Part shown: piece by piece, positions 36,169 to 44,873 of the stretch
Layout of the letters: every line of letters begins with the position of its first letter
Numbering within the stretch: position 1 is the stretch's first letter
Origin: Azospira oryzae
GTDB lineage: Bacteria > Pseudomonadota > Gammaproteobacteria > Burkholderiales > Rhodocyclaceae
Assembly (NCBI RefSeq): GCF_004217225.1
Contig: NZ_SHKM01000001.1
Location: forward strand, 1,092,137 to 1,156,136
Reading direction: 5' to 3'
DNA: 64,000 bases
Translations under genes and position numbers: made by a program
Notes under the pieces: model-generated
Seen by the model: only the letters and a program-made list of their open reading frames with translations
What the model was told of the DNA's origin: nothing
The model's database searches: none

Positions 36169-37176
36169 TCAAAGCAGGAAGCTGCCCAGATACCAGGCAC
36201 CGGCTGCAATGAGGGCACTGCAGGGGATGGTGAGGATCCAGGCCCAGACGATGCCGCCGGCGATGCCCCAGCGCACGGCGTTGAACTTGCGCGCAGAGCC
36301 GACGCCGACGATGGCGCCGGTGATGGTGTGGGTGGTGGACACGGGAATGCCCAGGGCCGTGGCCAGGAACAGGGTGATGGCCCCGCCCGTCTCGGCGCAG
36401 AAGCCGCCCACGGGTTTCAACTTGGTGATCTTCTGGCCCATGGTCTTGACGATGCGCCAGCCGCCGAACATGGTGCCCAGGCCGATGGCCACGTAGCAGC
36501 AGACTACCACCCAGACGGGGATCGGGTCGCTGGACTGGGACAGGCCGGCGGCGATGAGCAGCATCCAGATGATGCCGATGGTCTTCTGGGCGTCGTTGCC
36601 GCCGTGGCCCAGGCTGTAGAGGCCGGCGGAAACCAGCTGCAGGCGGCGGAACCACTTGTCCACCTTGCGCGGCGTGGTGCGGAAGAACAGCCAGGACACC
36701 GCCACCATGAGCAGGGTGCCGAGGATGAAGCCGAGCAGGGGGGAGACGAAGATGAAGGCCACGGTCTTCAGGATGCCGGCGGCGATCAGGGCATCGGGAC
36801 CGGACTTGGCCAGGGCCGCCCCCACCAGACCGCCGATGAGGGCGTGGGAGGAGGAGGACGGGATGCCGTAGAACCAGGTCACCAGGTTCCACACCACGGC
36901 CCCCATGAGGGCACCGAAGATGACGATGTGGTCCACGATGGCCGGATCGATGGTGCCCTTGCCGATGGTGGTGGCCACCTTCAACTGGAAGATGAAGATG
37001 GCGACGATGTTGAAGAAGGCGGCGAAAGCCACCGCCTGGTGGGGCTTCAGGACCCCGGTGGAAACCACGGTGGCGATGGAGTTGGCGGCATCGTGAAAGC
37101 CGTTCATAAAATCGAACGCCAACGCCAGCACCACCAGGAGCACCACGACTCCCAGGCTGATTTCGAGACCAGTCAT
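36169..37176 (-). CDS. pit: inorganic phosphate transporter, PiT family
   Basis: 335 aa membrane transporter of the PiT family. The duplicated signature is present: FDFMNGFHDAANSIATVV in the first half and GHGGNDAQKT plus TTHTITGAIVGVG in the second. About ten helices are predicted. It should carry metal-phosphate or phosphate with H+ or Na+. The upstream DUF47 gene lies 9 bases away, the standard partner arrangement, in which the DUF47 protein is thought to regulate the transporter. Shorter than E. coli PitA (about 500 aa), as usual for this subtype. Confidence 0.95.
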   Translation of the reverse strand: MTGLEISLGVVVLLVVLALAFDFMNGFHDAANSIATVVSTGVLKPHQAVAFAAFFNIVAIFIFQLKVATTIGKGTIDPAIVDHIVIFGALMGAVVWNLVTWFYGIPSSSSHALIGGLVGAALAKSGPDALIAAGILKTVAFIFVSPLLGFILGTLLMVAVSWLFFRTTPRKVDKWFRRLQLVSAGLYSLGHGGNDAQKTIGIIWMLLIAAGLSQSSDPIPVWVVVCCYVAIGLGTMFGGWRIVKTMGQKITKLKPVGGFCAETGGAITLFLATALGIPVSTTHTITGAIVGVGSARKFNAVRWGIAGGIVWAWILTIPCSALIAAGAWYLGSFLL

Positions 37177-37185
37177 GGTTATCGC

Positions 37186-37824
37186 TTAGGAGTTTTCGAG
37201 GACGATGCCTTCGAGGATGTTGGCCACATCCTCACAGCGGTCGGTCACGGTTTCCAGCAGTTCGTAGATGGCCTTGAGCTTGATCAGCTGGCGCACGTCC
37301 GGCTCGTCGCGGAACAGGCGGGACATGGCGGAACGCATGACGCGGTCGGCGTCGGACTCCAGGCGGTCGATTTCCTCGCAGGTCTTGAGGATGGCCGGGC
37401 CCTGGTCGGCGTTGGGCAGCAGGGAGACGGCCCAGCGCACCCGGTCGCAACAGGAGACGCAGATTTCGGCCAGCTGGATGGCTTCCGGGGTGCCCTTGCG
37501 GATGTCGTAGAGGGAGACGGTCTGGGTCACGTCCTGGATCAGGTCCAGGATGTCGTCCATGCCGGTGATGAGGGAGTGGATCTCGTCCCGATCCAGGGGG
37601 GTGATGAAGGTCTTGTGCAGCAGGGCAACCGTCTCGTGGGTGATCTTGTCGGCCCGGCTTTCGGCGGTATCCACTGCGTCGGCGGCCTGGGTGGCCTCTT
37701 CGGGGTTACGTCCCAGATGGTTGATGAAGGTGGCCAAGGCTTGACCACCCTGCACGATCTGTTCTGCGTGAGCGTTGAACAGGTCGAAAAACTTGCCCTC
37801 TTGGGGCATCAGACGTCCGAACAT
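37186..37824 (-). CDS. DUF47/PhoU-like phosphate transport regulator
   Basis: 212 aa all-helical cytoplasmic protein of the DUF47 (TIGR00153) family, related to PhoU. The start MFGRLMPQEGKFFDLFNAHAEQ and the acidic metal-binding helices (ADKITHETV, IDRLESDADRVMR) are typical. It is usually encoded just before a PiT transporter, as here, and is thought to modulate its activity. A TAAAAT -10-like element lies on the minus strand at 37858-37863. Confidence 0.94.
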   Translation of the reverse strand: MFGRLMPQEGKFFDLFNAHAEQIVQGGQALATFINHLGRNPEEATQAADAVDTAESRADKITHETVALLHKTFITPLDRDEIHSLITGMDDILDLIQDVTQTVSLYDIRKGTPEAIQLAEICVSCCDRVRWAVSLLPNADQGPAILKTCEEIDRLESDADRVMRSAMSRLFRDEPDVRQLIKLKAIYELLETVTDRCEDVANILEGIVLENS

Positions 37825-37891
37825 GAATTTTGAGTTTAGGTTTTGTGACAGAACGAGATTTTAGCACGGCAGCCCCCGGCAAGCTGTGCCC

Positions 37892-38638
37892 TTACGGCTT
37901 GCCGCTCTGCTGTTTTTGTTGCGGATGCCGCAGAAGCTGCGCCAGCACTCGATTCTGCCCGGTAACGAAGCGGATTTCCTCCACCTCGCCGATGAGGTAG
38001 CGCTTCTTCAGGGTGAAATCCGTGGGCCGGGCATGGATGGCCTTCCAGAAGGTGGTGCTCTCGGAAACGTAGGGCTCCTGCAGGTGCACCCGGGCGATCA
38101 GGCTCACCGCCCCCGGTTCCAGCAGGGGCGCCGCCTGCTCCGGCTCCAGGGTCAGTTCGGCGTCGAAGCCGGCTTCGTCGTCGGTACCCCGGGGCATGAA
38201 GTCGTAGAGATTGTCGAAGGCCAGAAAATAGTCGTAACGCCAGAGCACCCGCATGGTTTCCGGCTCGCCGATCTTGTCCTCGCCCACATAGCTGTCCCGC
38301 TCCTCGTTCACGCTGCCCAGGGGCAGATACTTGAAGCGGTAGTAGTCCTCGCTGGCCGGATCGGCCAGGGGCCGCCAGCTCCAGCCTTCGGTCAGCTGGT
38401 TGAAGGCCATGGGGTAGTGCAGGTGCAGGCGCCGGCTGGCCGCATCGTAGGAGACTTCCAGCCCCGAATCGGGGGCCGCCGCCAGGAGGATGTCCTCGCC
38501 CCGCCCTTCCCCGGCCGCCACGGCCTGGTAGGAAGCCACCGGGCTGGGCCAGGGCGCCGCCTGGAGGGAACCGGCAAGGAACAGCAGCAGGAAGCCGCGC
38601 AGGAGCAGGCCGGGCTGGGTGGACGTCGGATGGGTCAT
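37892..38638 (-). CDS. exported hypothetical protein
   Basis: 248 aa, family not recognised. A signal peptide covers about residues 1-27 (RGFLLLFLAGSLQA-APW). The mature part is acidic, rich in aromatic residues (EDYYRFKYLPLG, WRYDYFLAFDNLYDF) and ends in a Gln/Lys-rich tail. No catalytic motif or lipobox is seen. It follows hoxW by 110 bases on the same strand, so it might be read from the hox operon, but nothing in it suggests hydrogenase work. The ATG at 38638 is chosen because it begins the signal peptide; the open frame upstream lacks coding character. Confidence 0.78.
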   Translation of the reverse strand: MTHPTSTQPGLLLRGFLLLFLAGSLQAAPWPSPVASYQAVAAGEGRGEDILLAAAPDSGLEVSYDAASRRLHLHYPMAFNQLTEGWSWRPLADPASEDYYRFKYLPLGSVNEERDSYVGEDKIGEPETMRVLWRYDYFLAFDNLYDFMPRGTDDEAGFDAELTLEPEQAAPLLEPGAVSLIARVHLQEPYVSESTTFWKAIHARPTDFTLKKRYLIGEVEEIRFVTGQNRVLAQLLRHPQQKQQSGKP

Positions 38639-38748
38639 GGTCGTTCTGCCAAAAAGGAGCCACCCTCCCCCGGGCAGCATGCGCCATGATCTGTCGGCCG
38701 GCCGGGAACAAACCATGATGCAGGTCAATTCACCGGCGGCCCGGAATC

Positions 38749-39246
38749 CTAGAGCAGGGGCGGCAATCCGGGCAGGGGCCGGAGCTGGCTCCAGCGTTCC
38801 GGGTCCGGCTCGGTGCACAGCTGGCGGAGAAAGTCCCAGGCCGCCTCCAGGTGCTGGCGCCCGGCGGGGCTGAGCCCCTCCCCCAACTCGAAGCGCTGGC
38901 CCCGCACACAGAGGACGTAGGCCGGCGGCGGCGCCTGTTCCAGGGCCTGGCCATAGACGGCGAGCACGGCGCCGGGAGCCAGGGAATGGGTGCTGTGGGC
39001 CGGATTGAATAGGGGCGTCACCGGGGCGAAGCTGAAAGGCGCCGGCGTGCCCTCCCCGGCATCGATGAAGAGGGCCAGGTCCCGACCCTGGAGGTCGATG
39101 GCGTGCTCGATCTGCAGCTGAAAATCCTCCACCGTCACCACTCCGGGCAGACGGGCCTGCTCCAGGCGCTGCAACAGCAGGGGCCCCAGGGCATCGTCGC
39201 CGCGGCTGGGGTTGCCGATGCCGAAGACCACCAGCCGGCGCGTCAT
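38749..39246 (-). CDS. hoxW: hydrogenase maturation protease HoxW
   Basis: 165 aa peptidase of the HyaD/HoxW family. FGIGNPSRGDDALGPLLLQ holds the first metal-ligand acid; FIDAG the second; the histidine is in STHSLAP. It should trim the C-terminal 25 residues of HoxH after nickel insertion. Its ATG overlaps the hoxH stop by 4 bases. It is distinct from the HybD protease (22287-22787), as expected since each protease serves one large subunit. Confidence 0.92.
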   Translation of the reverse strand: MTRRLVVFGIGNPSRGDDALGPLLLQRLEQARLPGVVTVEDFQLQIEHAIDLQGRDLALFIDAGEGTPAPFSFAPVTPLFNPAHSTHSLAPGAVLAVYGQALEQAPPPAYVLCVRGQRFELGEGLSPAGRQHLEAAWDFLRQLCTEPDPERWSQLRPLPGLPPLL

Positions 39247-40703
39247 CCCTTGACCCGGCGGTCCAGCAGGCGGCCGCTGCCGTCCAGCAGTTCCACGGTC
39301 AGGGGCATCTGGCCCAGGGCGTGGGTGGCGCAGGAAAGGCAGGGATCGAAGGCGCGGATGGCCACCTCGATATGGTTGAGCAGCCCTTCGGTGATTTCCC
39401 GGCCGTTCAGGTACTGGCGCGCCACCTGGCGCACCGCCTCGTTCATGGCCTGGTTGTTGTGGGTGGTGGAGACGATCAGGTTGGCCATGGTGACGAGGTC
39501 GTCCTCATCCACCTGGTAATGGTGGATCAGGGTGCCCCGGGGCGCCTCGATCACGCCCACGCCTTCGCGGCGGCGGTCGCCGCAGGACATCAGGTCATCC
39601 CCCAGCAGGTCGTCGTCGGCCAGCAGTTCCTTGATAACTTCGGCGGCGTGCAGCATTTCGATCATGCGGGCCCAGTGGTAGGCCAGGGGCGCATGCACCA
39701 GGCCGCCCTGGCCGTGGTCCATGAATTCGCGCCGCTCGATCTCGGCCAGGGGGCTGGGAATGAAGTCGCAGTTCTGCACCCGGGCCAGGGGCCCCACCTT
39801 GTACCAGCCCTGTTCCCGGCCCATGGCGGTCACATAGGGAAATTTCATGTAGCTCCAGGACTTCACCTCCTCGGTCAGCAGGTGGTGGTAGTTCTGGTAG
39901 TCCACGCCGTCCAGCAGCACCTTGCCGTCCCCGTCCCGCAGACGCAGGTGGCCGTGGTAGAAGTCCAGGGCACCATCGGCCCGCACCAGGCTGAAGAGGT
40001 TGGAACGGAACAGCCCGAACTGGTCGTAGAGGGCCGGGTTGCTGGTATGCAGGCGCTTGGTCAGATGCACCGCATCCCGGCTCCAGACGATCATCTGCTC
40101 CACGTCCTGCAGCAGCATGGCCCGGTCGGCCGGATCCAGGGCCTTGTTCACCCCGCCGGGAACGGCGCCGGTGCCGTGGATGCGCTTGCCGGAGGTGACG
40201 CGGATCACCTCCTGGCCGAACTTGCGCAGCAGGATGCCCTGCTTGGCCACCTCCGGATGGGCGGCGGCGACGCCGACGATGTTGCGCTGCCCCACGTCGG
40301 AATCGAAGCCGAACAGCAGGTCGGGCGAGGACAGGTGGAAGAAATGCAGGGCGTGGGACTGCAGCATCTGGCCGTAGTGCATGAGGCGGCGCATCTTTTC
40401 CGCCGTCGGCGTGATGCTGACGGCGCCCACCACCAGGTCCAGGGCCTTGGAGGCCGCCAGATGGTGGGAGACGGGGCAGATGCCGCAGAGGCGCTGCACC
40501 ATCACCGGCACTTCCCAGTAGGGGCGGCCCTGGATGAATTTCTCGAAGCCCCGGAATTCGACGATGTGCAGGCGCACCTGCTGCACCTGGTTGTGATCGT
40601 CCAGCAGCAGGGTCACCTTGCCGTGGCCTTCGACCCGGGAAACAGGATCGATGGCAACGCGGCGCAGGTTGTCGGTCTGGGACGCGGTTTCAAGTTCGAA
40701 CAT
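39243..40703 (-). CDS. hoxH: NAD-reducing hydrogenase large subunit HoxH
   Basis: 486 aa catalytic subunit of a group 3d bidirectional hydrogenase. Ni-Fe ligands are C73/C76 (RLCGICPVSHH) and C455/C458 (DPCLSCATH), with a 25-residue tail after H461 for HoxW cleavage. The ATG at 40703 has GAGG upstream; an in-frame TTG 9 bases earlier is unlikely. There is no signal peptide, so the enzyme is cytoplasmic. It pairs with HoxY. Confidence 0.96.
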   Translation of the reverse strand: MFELETASQTDNLRRVAIDPVSRVEGHGKVTLLLDDHNQVQQVRLHIVEFRGFEKFIQGRPYWEVPVMVQRLCGICPVSHHLAASKALDLVVGAVSITPTAEKMRRLMHYGQMLQSHALHFFHLSSPDLLFGFDSDVGQRNIVGVAAAHPEVAKQGILLRKFGQEVIRVTSGKRIHGTGAVPGGVNKALDPADRAMLLQDVEQMIVWSRDAVHLTKRLHTSNPALYDQFGLFRSNLFSLVRADGALDFYHGHLRLRDGDGKVLLDGVDYQNYHHLLTEEVKSWSYMKFPYVTAMGREQGWYKVGPLARVQNCDFIPSPLAEIERREFMDHGQGGLVHAPLAYHWARMIEMLHAAEVIKELLADDDLLGDDLMSCGDRRREGVGVIEAPRGTLIHHYQVDEDDLVTMANLIVSTTHNNQAMNEAVRQVARQYLNGREITEGLLNHIEVAIRAFDPCLSCATHALGQMPLTVELLDGSGRLLDRRVKG

Positions 40704-40715
40704 GGTGGGCAAGCC

Positions 40716-41273
40716 TCAGTCGAAACGCAGGATGGGATGGGAAAGCCGGGGCGTGTGGCCGGCGATGAGGTCCGTCAGGAACTTCCAGATGGCCTCCCCC
40801 GAGGGCGGGCAGCCGGGAATGAAGTAATCCACCCGCACCACTTCGTGGATGGGATGGACCTTGTCCAGCAGCAGGGGCAGTTCCGGGTCGTTGGGTACCT
40901 GGCCGCCGGGCAGGGATTCGACGCCGATGCAGGTGTGGTAGACCTCCTGCAGGCACTGGCCCACGTCCAGGTGGTTGCGCTGGGCCGGCAGGCCGCCGGT
41001 GACGGCGCAGGCGCCGAGGGCGATGAGGATCTTGCAGTGCTTGCGGAATTCCCGCAGCACATGGACATTCTCCGCATTGCAGACGCCGCCTTCGATGATG
41101 CCGATGTCGCAGGGGCCGCAGTGCTTGATGTCGGTCAGGGGCGAACGGTCGAATTCCACCAGTTCCACCAGTTCCAGCAGGTGCTCGTCGATGTCGAGGA
41201 AGGACATGTGGCAGCCGAAGCACCCGGCCAGGGAGGTGGTGGCGACCCGCAGCTTGCGTCCGGAAACGATCAT
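40716..41273 (-). CDS. hoxY: NAD-reducing hydrogenase small subunit HoxY
   Basis: 185 aa short small subunit without Tat signal. The single proximal [4Fe-4S] cluster has ligands in LAGCFGCHMSFLD, HCGPCDIGIIEGGV, GACAVTGGLP and FIPGCPPSGEAIW. The compact length and these motifs are diagnostic of soluble group 3d enzymes. The ATG overlaps the hoxU stop by 4 bases. It transfers electrons from HoxH to the HoxFU diaphorase. Confidence 0.95.
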   Translation of the reverse strand: MIVSGRKLRVATTSLAGCFGCHMSFLDIDEHLLELVELVEFDRSPLTDIKHCGPCDIGIIEGGVCNAENVHVLREFRKHCKILIALGACAVTGGLPAQRNHLDVGQCLQEVYHTCIGVESLPGGQVPNDPELPLLLDKVHPIHEVVRVDYFIPGCPPSGEAIWKFLTDLIAGHTPRLSHPILRFD

Positions 41274-41983
41274 TTTTCCACCTCTTCCATGGCTACCACG
41301 CTGATCGGCTTGGCGTCGTAGTCCCGCTCGCCGATGGGCCTGGCAAAGCCCTGGCGCTTGTGCAGGATGACGCCCACGGGACAGATGTTGGCCGCCCGGT
41401 CGCTGGCGGCAAAATCCGTGTCGGCCAGGCGGCCGCTTTCCGCATTGACCACCAGGTGCTTGTGGATGCCCCGGTCGGTGAGGGCGAAGATGTTCTTGCC
41501 GTCGATGTCCCGGCTGGCCCGCACGCACAGCTCGCAGAAGATGCAGCGGTTGAAGTCCAGCAGGACGTCCGGATGGGAGGCATCCACCGGCCGGTTGGGA
41601 TAGAAATGGTTGAAATGGGCGGAGAGCATTTCCAGGTCGTAGGCCAGGGCCTGCAACTGGCAGTTGCCGCTCTTCTCGCAGGAGGGACAGAAATGGTTGC
41701 CCTCGACGAACAGCATCTGCAGCAGGGCCCGCCGCTCGCCGTTCATCTCCGGGGTGTTGCTCTCCACCTCCATGCCTTCCTTGGCCGGCATGGCGCAGGA
41801 GGAGACGTGGCGTCCGCCCACCTTGACGATGCACAGCTTGCAGGAACCGTGGGCCGGGAAATCCGGATGCCAGCACAGGTGGGGAATGTAGTGGCCGGCC
41901 TGGCGGGCGGCCTCCAGGATGGTCTGGCCGTCCTGGAAGACCACCGGTTTGCCGTCCAGCAGGAATTTCTTGGTATCGCTCAT
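41270..41983 (-). CDS. hoxU: NAD-reducing hydrogenase diaphorase subunit HoxU
   Basis: 237 aa, homologous to the N-terminal part of NuoG. It has a [2Fe-2S] ferredoxin domain (HLCWHPDFPAHGSCKLCIVKV), the His/Cys cluster region (FCPSCEKSGNCQLQ) and a [4Fe-4S] motif (CIFCELCVRASRD). It forms the diaphorase module with HoxF. The ATG at 41983 overlaps the hoxF stop by 4 bases. Confidence 0.95.
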   Translation of the reverse strand: MSDTKKFLLDGKPVVFQDGQTILEAARQAGHYIPHLCWHPDFPAHGSCKLCIVKVGGRHVSSCAMPAKEGMEVESNTPEMNGERRALLQMLFVEGNHFCPSCEKSGNCQLQALAYDLEMLSAHFNHFYPNRPVDASHPDVLLDFNRCIFCELCVRASRDIDGKNIFALTDRGIHKHLVVNAESGRLADTDFAASDRAANICPVGVILHKRQGFARPIGERDYDAKPISVVAMEEVEK

Positions 41984-43812
41984 CGGTGGGCCTCCACGGA
42001 ACTCAGGTGGGCGTCGGCATCGTCGCGCCCGGTCATGCGCCGGGCCTCGGCCAGGGACTGGTCCAGGTCGAAGGCGGGGGCGAAATCCAGGGACTGGAGC
42101 CGACGCTCGTAGGCGGGGCGGAACTTGATCAGGGTCTCCACCACCGGGTTGGCGGCGGCCAGGCCCAGACCGCAGTGGCTGGCGGCCTTGAGCAGGCGGT
42201 TGATCCACTCGATGTCGGCCAGGTCGTACTTGGCGCCGTGGCCGGTGGCCAGCTTGTCCATGAAGTTCTGCAGCAGGGAAGTGCCGACCCGGCAGGGGGT
42301 GCAGAAGCCACAGCTCTCGTGGGCGAAGAAGTGGACGAAATTGCGCGCCACCTCGAAGAGGTCCCGGCTGGTATCGAAGATCATGAAGGAACCGGCCGTC
42401 GGCACGTCCTCGTAGGCAATGCCCCGGTGGAACTCGTAGGACGCCAGGCAGGTGCCCGAAGCGCCGCCCACCTGGACCGCCTGCACGTCGGTGGCGCCGC
42501 AATCCTCCAGGATCTGCTCGATGGAAACGCCGAAGGGATACTCGTAGATGCCGGGAAAGGCGCAGTCGCCGGATATGGAGAGGAGCTTGGTGCCGGTGGA
42601 CTGGGCGGTGCCGACGGCGGCGAAGCGCTCGGCTCCTTCCAGGGCGATCAGCACCGTCTTGGCCAGGGTTTCCACGTTATTGACCACCGTGGGCCGCCCC
42701 AGATAGCCCTTGATCACCGGGAAGGGCGGACGGATGCGGGGCGTGCCCCGCTTGCCCTCGAGGGACTCGATCAGGGCTGTTTCCTCGCCGCAGACATAGG
42801 CGCCGGCCCCCAGATGGATCTCGATGTCGAAATCGAAACCGGCCTGGCCCCGGATGCCCTGCCCCAGCAGCCCGGCCTCGCGACGGCGCTGCAGGGCTGC
42901 CTCCAGGGGCTCCAGCAGGTAGCGGTATTCGCCCCGCAGGTAGAGGAAGCCCTGGCGGGCACCGGTGGCATAGGCCGCCAGGGTCATGCCCTCGAAGACA
43001 TGGTCCGGATAGGAGGTCAGCAGCACCCGGTCCTTGAAGGTGCCGGGCTCGCCTTCGTCCGCGTTGCAGACGATGACCCGCTCCTCGCCGGGTGCGTTGC
43101 GGCAGGCCTCCCACTTGACCCCGGTGGTGAAGCCGGCGCCGCCACGGCCGCGCAGGCTGGACTTCTGCACCTCGCCCAGCCAGGCCTCGGGCCCCAGGGC
43201 CATGGCCGCCGCCAGGGCAGCCCCCGGCTCCAGCACGGTATTGAGCAAATCGTCCTTGCGGCGGATGTTGTCCTCCACCCGGAAGTATTCCTGGGGCCAC
43301 AGGGACAGGGGCCGGCGGGAACGGATCAGCTCGCAGATTTCATTGACGCGCTGGTGGGTGAGGCGGGTGATGGGGCGGCCATTGACCAGCAGGGCCGGGC
43401 CCTGGTCGCACATGCCGGTACAGGAGGTGACATCCACCGAGACCAGGCCGTCTTCCGACACCTTGCCCTGTTCGACCCACAGCTTCTGGCACATGGTGCC
43501 GAGCAGGTCCAGGTTGCCCAGGAGGCGGTCGGTGGCGTTGTCGGAAAAGAGCACCCGGTATTTGCCCACCGGCTGCAGATGGAGAAAGGAGTAGAAGCCG
43601 GCCACGCCCTCGACCCGGGCCCGGGGCAGCTTCAGGGCGGCGGCGATGGCGGTGAGGGCGGGAGGGGGGATGTAGCCCACCTGTTCCTGCACTTCCCGGA
43701 GAATTTGCAGCAGTTGGGTGGGGTCCCGGCGGCGTTTGCTCAAAACCGCCTCGAGGACTGCATCCAGAGAATTGGCAATCGGTTCCAAAATCCCTCCCCC
43801 TTGTAAGGTCAT
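41980..43812 (-). CDS. hoxF: NAD-reducing hydrogenase diaphorase subunit HoxF
   Basis: 610 aa fusion of a NuoE-like thioredoxin-fold [2Fe-2S] domain (about 20-170, SCTGMCDQGPA) with a NuoF-like FMN/NAD-binding domain ([17 protein letters not shown] and [14 protein letters not shown]) and a C-terminal [4Fe-4S] motif CGFCTPCR. It is the NAD(H)-binding subunit of the HoxFUYH hydrogenase. The fused form without separate hoxE resembles the Cupriavidus necator soluble hydrogenase; no hoxI is seen. The ATG at 43812 lacks a Shine-Dalgarno, and a TATAAT sits only 8 bases upstream (43821-43826), so a leaderless mRNA is possible. First gene of hoxFUYHW. Confidence 0.95.
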   Translation of the reverse strand: MTLQGGGILEPIANSLDAVLEAVLSKRRRDPTQLLQILREVQEQVGYIPPPALTAIAAALKLPRARVEGVAGFYSFLHLQPVGKYRVLFSDNATDRLLGNLDLLGTMCQKLWVEQGKVSEDGLVSVDVTSCTGMCDQGPALLVNGRPITRLTHQRVNEICELIRSRRPLSLWPQEYFRVEDNIRRKDDLLNTVLEPGAALAAAMALGPEAWLGEVQKSSLRGRGGAGFTTGVKWEACRNAPGEERVIVCNADEGEPGTFKDRVLLTSYPDHVFEGMTLAAYATGARQGFLYLRGEYRYLLEPLEAALQRRREAGLLGQGIRGQAGFDFDIEIHLGAGAYVCGEETALIESLEGKRGTPRIRPPFPVIKGYLGRPTVVNNVETLAKTVLIALEGAERFAAVGTAQSTGTKLLSISGDCAFPGIYEYPFGVSIEQILEDCGATDVQAVQVGGASGTCLASYEFHRGIAYEDVPTAGSFMIFDTSRDLFEVARNFVHFFAHESCGFCTPCRVGTSLLQNFMDKLATGHGAKYDLADIEWINRLLKAASHCGLGLAAANPVVETLIKFRPAYERRLQSLDFAPAFDLDQSLAEARRMTGRDDADAHLSSVEAHR

Positions 43813-43938
43813 GCCGGAGGATTATAGGTATGGTCAATGCAAAAACGTTGACACAGCGCAAGCCGCTGTAACGGGGACGTCATCGGAACGAAATACCGGC
43901 TTATCCCTCGTCCGCTAAGGTCCTACTGCCACTAGGCC

Positions 43939-43952
43939 TTGATCTAGGTCAA
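43939..43952. promoter_or_regulatory. FNR/ANR-type box in the hoxF-fabI divergent region
   Basis: TTGATCTAGGTCAA matches the FNR consensus TTGAT-N4-ATCAA with one change. On the plus strand CAAAAT (43976-43981) fits a -10 whose start point would place the box near -42, the class II activator position, for fabI-pta-ackA. No matching -10 is seen at that distance toward hoxF. Confidence 0.65.
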
Positions 43953-44077
43953 AATCGATATGCTGCACCGCAACACAAAATGCGGCATGATAACGAAAAC
44001 AGGATTGCAATAACGGCCCCGGTCCAGACTGGACGCCGGATGGTTCACCTTCATTCAACTAACCTGGAGTTCTGCAA

Positions 44078-44842
44078 ATGTTCAACCTCAACGGCAAAAA
44101 AGGCCTGGTCGTCGGTATCGCCAACAACAAGAGCATTGCCTACGGCTGCGCCAAGGCTTTCAACATCTGCGGCGCCGAACTGGCGGTCACCTACCTGAAT
44201 GAAAAGGCCGAACCCCACGTGCGCCCCCTGGCCGAACTGCTGGCCGCCCCCCTGGTGCTGCCCCTGGACGTGGAACAGGACGATCAGCTGGCAGCTGTTT
44301 TCGCCGCCATCGAACAGAAGTGGGGCAAGCTGGACTTCCTCCTGCACTCCATCGCCTTCGCCCCCAAGGAAGACCTGCACGGCCGGGTGGTGGACTGCTC
44401 CCGCCAGGGCTTCCTGCGGGCCATCGACATTTCCTGCCACTCCTTCATCCGCATGGCCAAGCTGGCCGAGCCCCTGATGAAGGACGGCGGCTCCCTGCTG
44501 ACCATGAGCTACCTGGGCGCCGATGAAGTGGTGGACAACTACGGCATGATGGGCCCGGTGAAGGCCGCCCTGCAGGCTTCCACCCGCTACCTGGCCACCG
44601 AGCTGGGCCCCAAGGGCATCCGGGTGCACGCCATCTCCCCGGGCCCCCTGGCCACCCGCGCCGCCTCCGGCATCGCCCACTTCGACGACCTGATGAAGGA
44701 CGCCGTGGAACGGGCCCCCCTGCACCGTCTGGTCTCCATCGACGACGTCGGCGCCCTGGCCGCCTACCTGTGCAGCGATGTGGCGAAGACCCTGACCGGC
44801 GGTACCATCTACATCGACGGTGGCTACAACATCGTCGGCTAA
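44078..44842 (+). CDS. fabI: FabI-like enoyl-ACP reductase (short-chain dehydrogenase)
   Basis: 254 aa. The atypical SDR glycine motif GIANNKSIAYGCA near residue 13 and the catalytic Y155-x6-K162 (YGMMGPVK) are diagnostic of FabI rather than classical SDRs. It reduces enoyl-ACP (or possibly enoyl-CoA) with NAD(P)H. GGAG lies upstream of the ATG. The gene is followed by a MaoC/phosphate acetyltransferase fusion and acetate kinase, so this copy may serve a fermentative or acyl-CoA pathway rather than bulk fatty acid synthesis. A main FabI may exist elsewhere. Confidence 0.88.
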   Translation: MFNLNGKKGLVVGIANNKSIAYGCAKAFNICGAELAVTYLNEKAEPHVRPLAELLAAPLVLPLDVEQDDQLAAVFAAIEQKWGKLDFLLHSIAFAPKEDLHGRVVDCSRQGFLRAIDISCHSFIRMAKLAEPLMKDGGSLLTMSYLGADEVVDNYGMMGPVKAALQASTRYLATELGPKGIRVHAISPGPLATRAASGIAHFDDLMKDAVERAPLHRLVSIDDVGALAAYLCSDVAKTLTGGTIYIDGGYNIVG

Positions 44843-44873
44843 GAGCTCCACACAATCAAAAACGGGAGGCGCC

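Noticed and set aside
37841-37851. CTGTCACAAAA on the minus strand near the DUF47/pit start, resembling a Pho box
   Set aside because: Only the first half-site matches; the second repeat fits 3 of 7, and it lies downstream of the better -10 candidate.
43821-43826. Perfect TATAAT on the minus strand just before hoxF
   Set aside because: No -35 at 16-18 bases. It would imply a leaderless mRNA, so it is mentioned with hoxF but not listed as a promoter.
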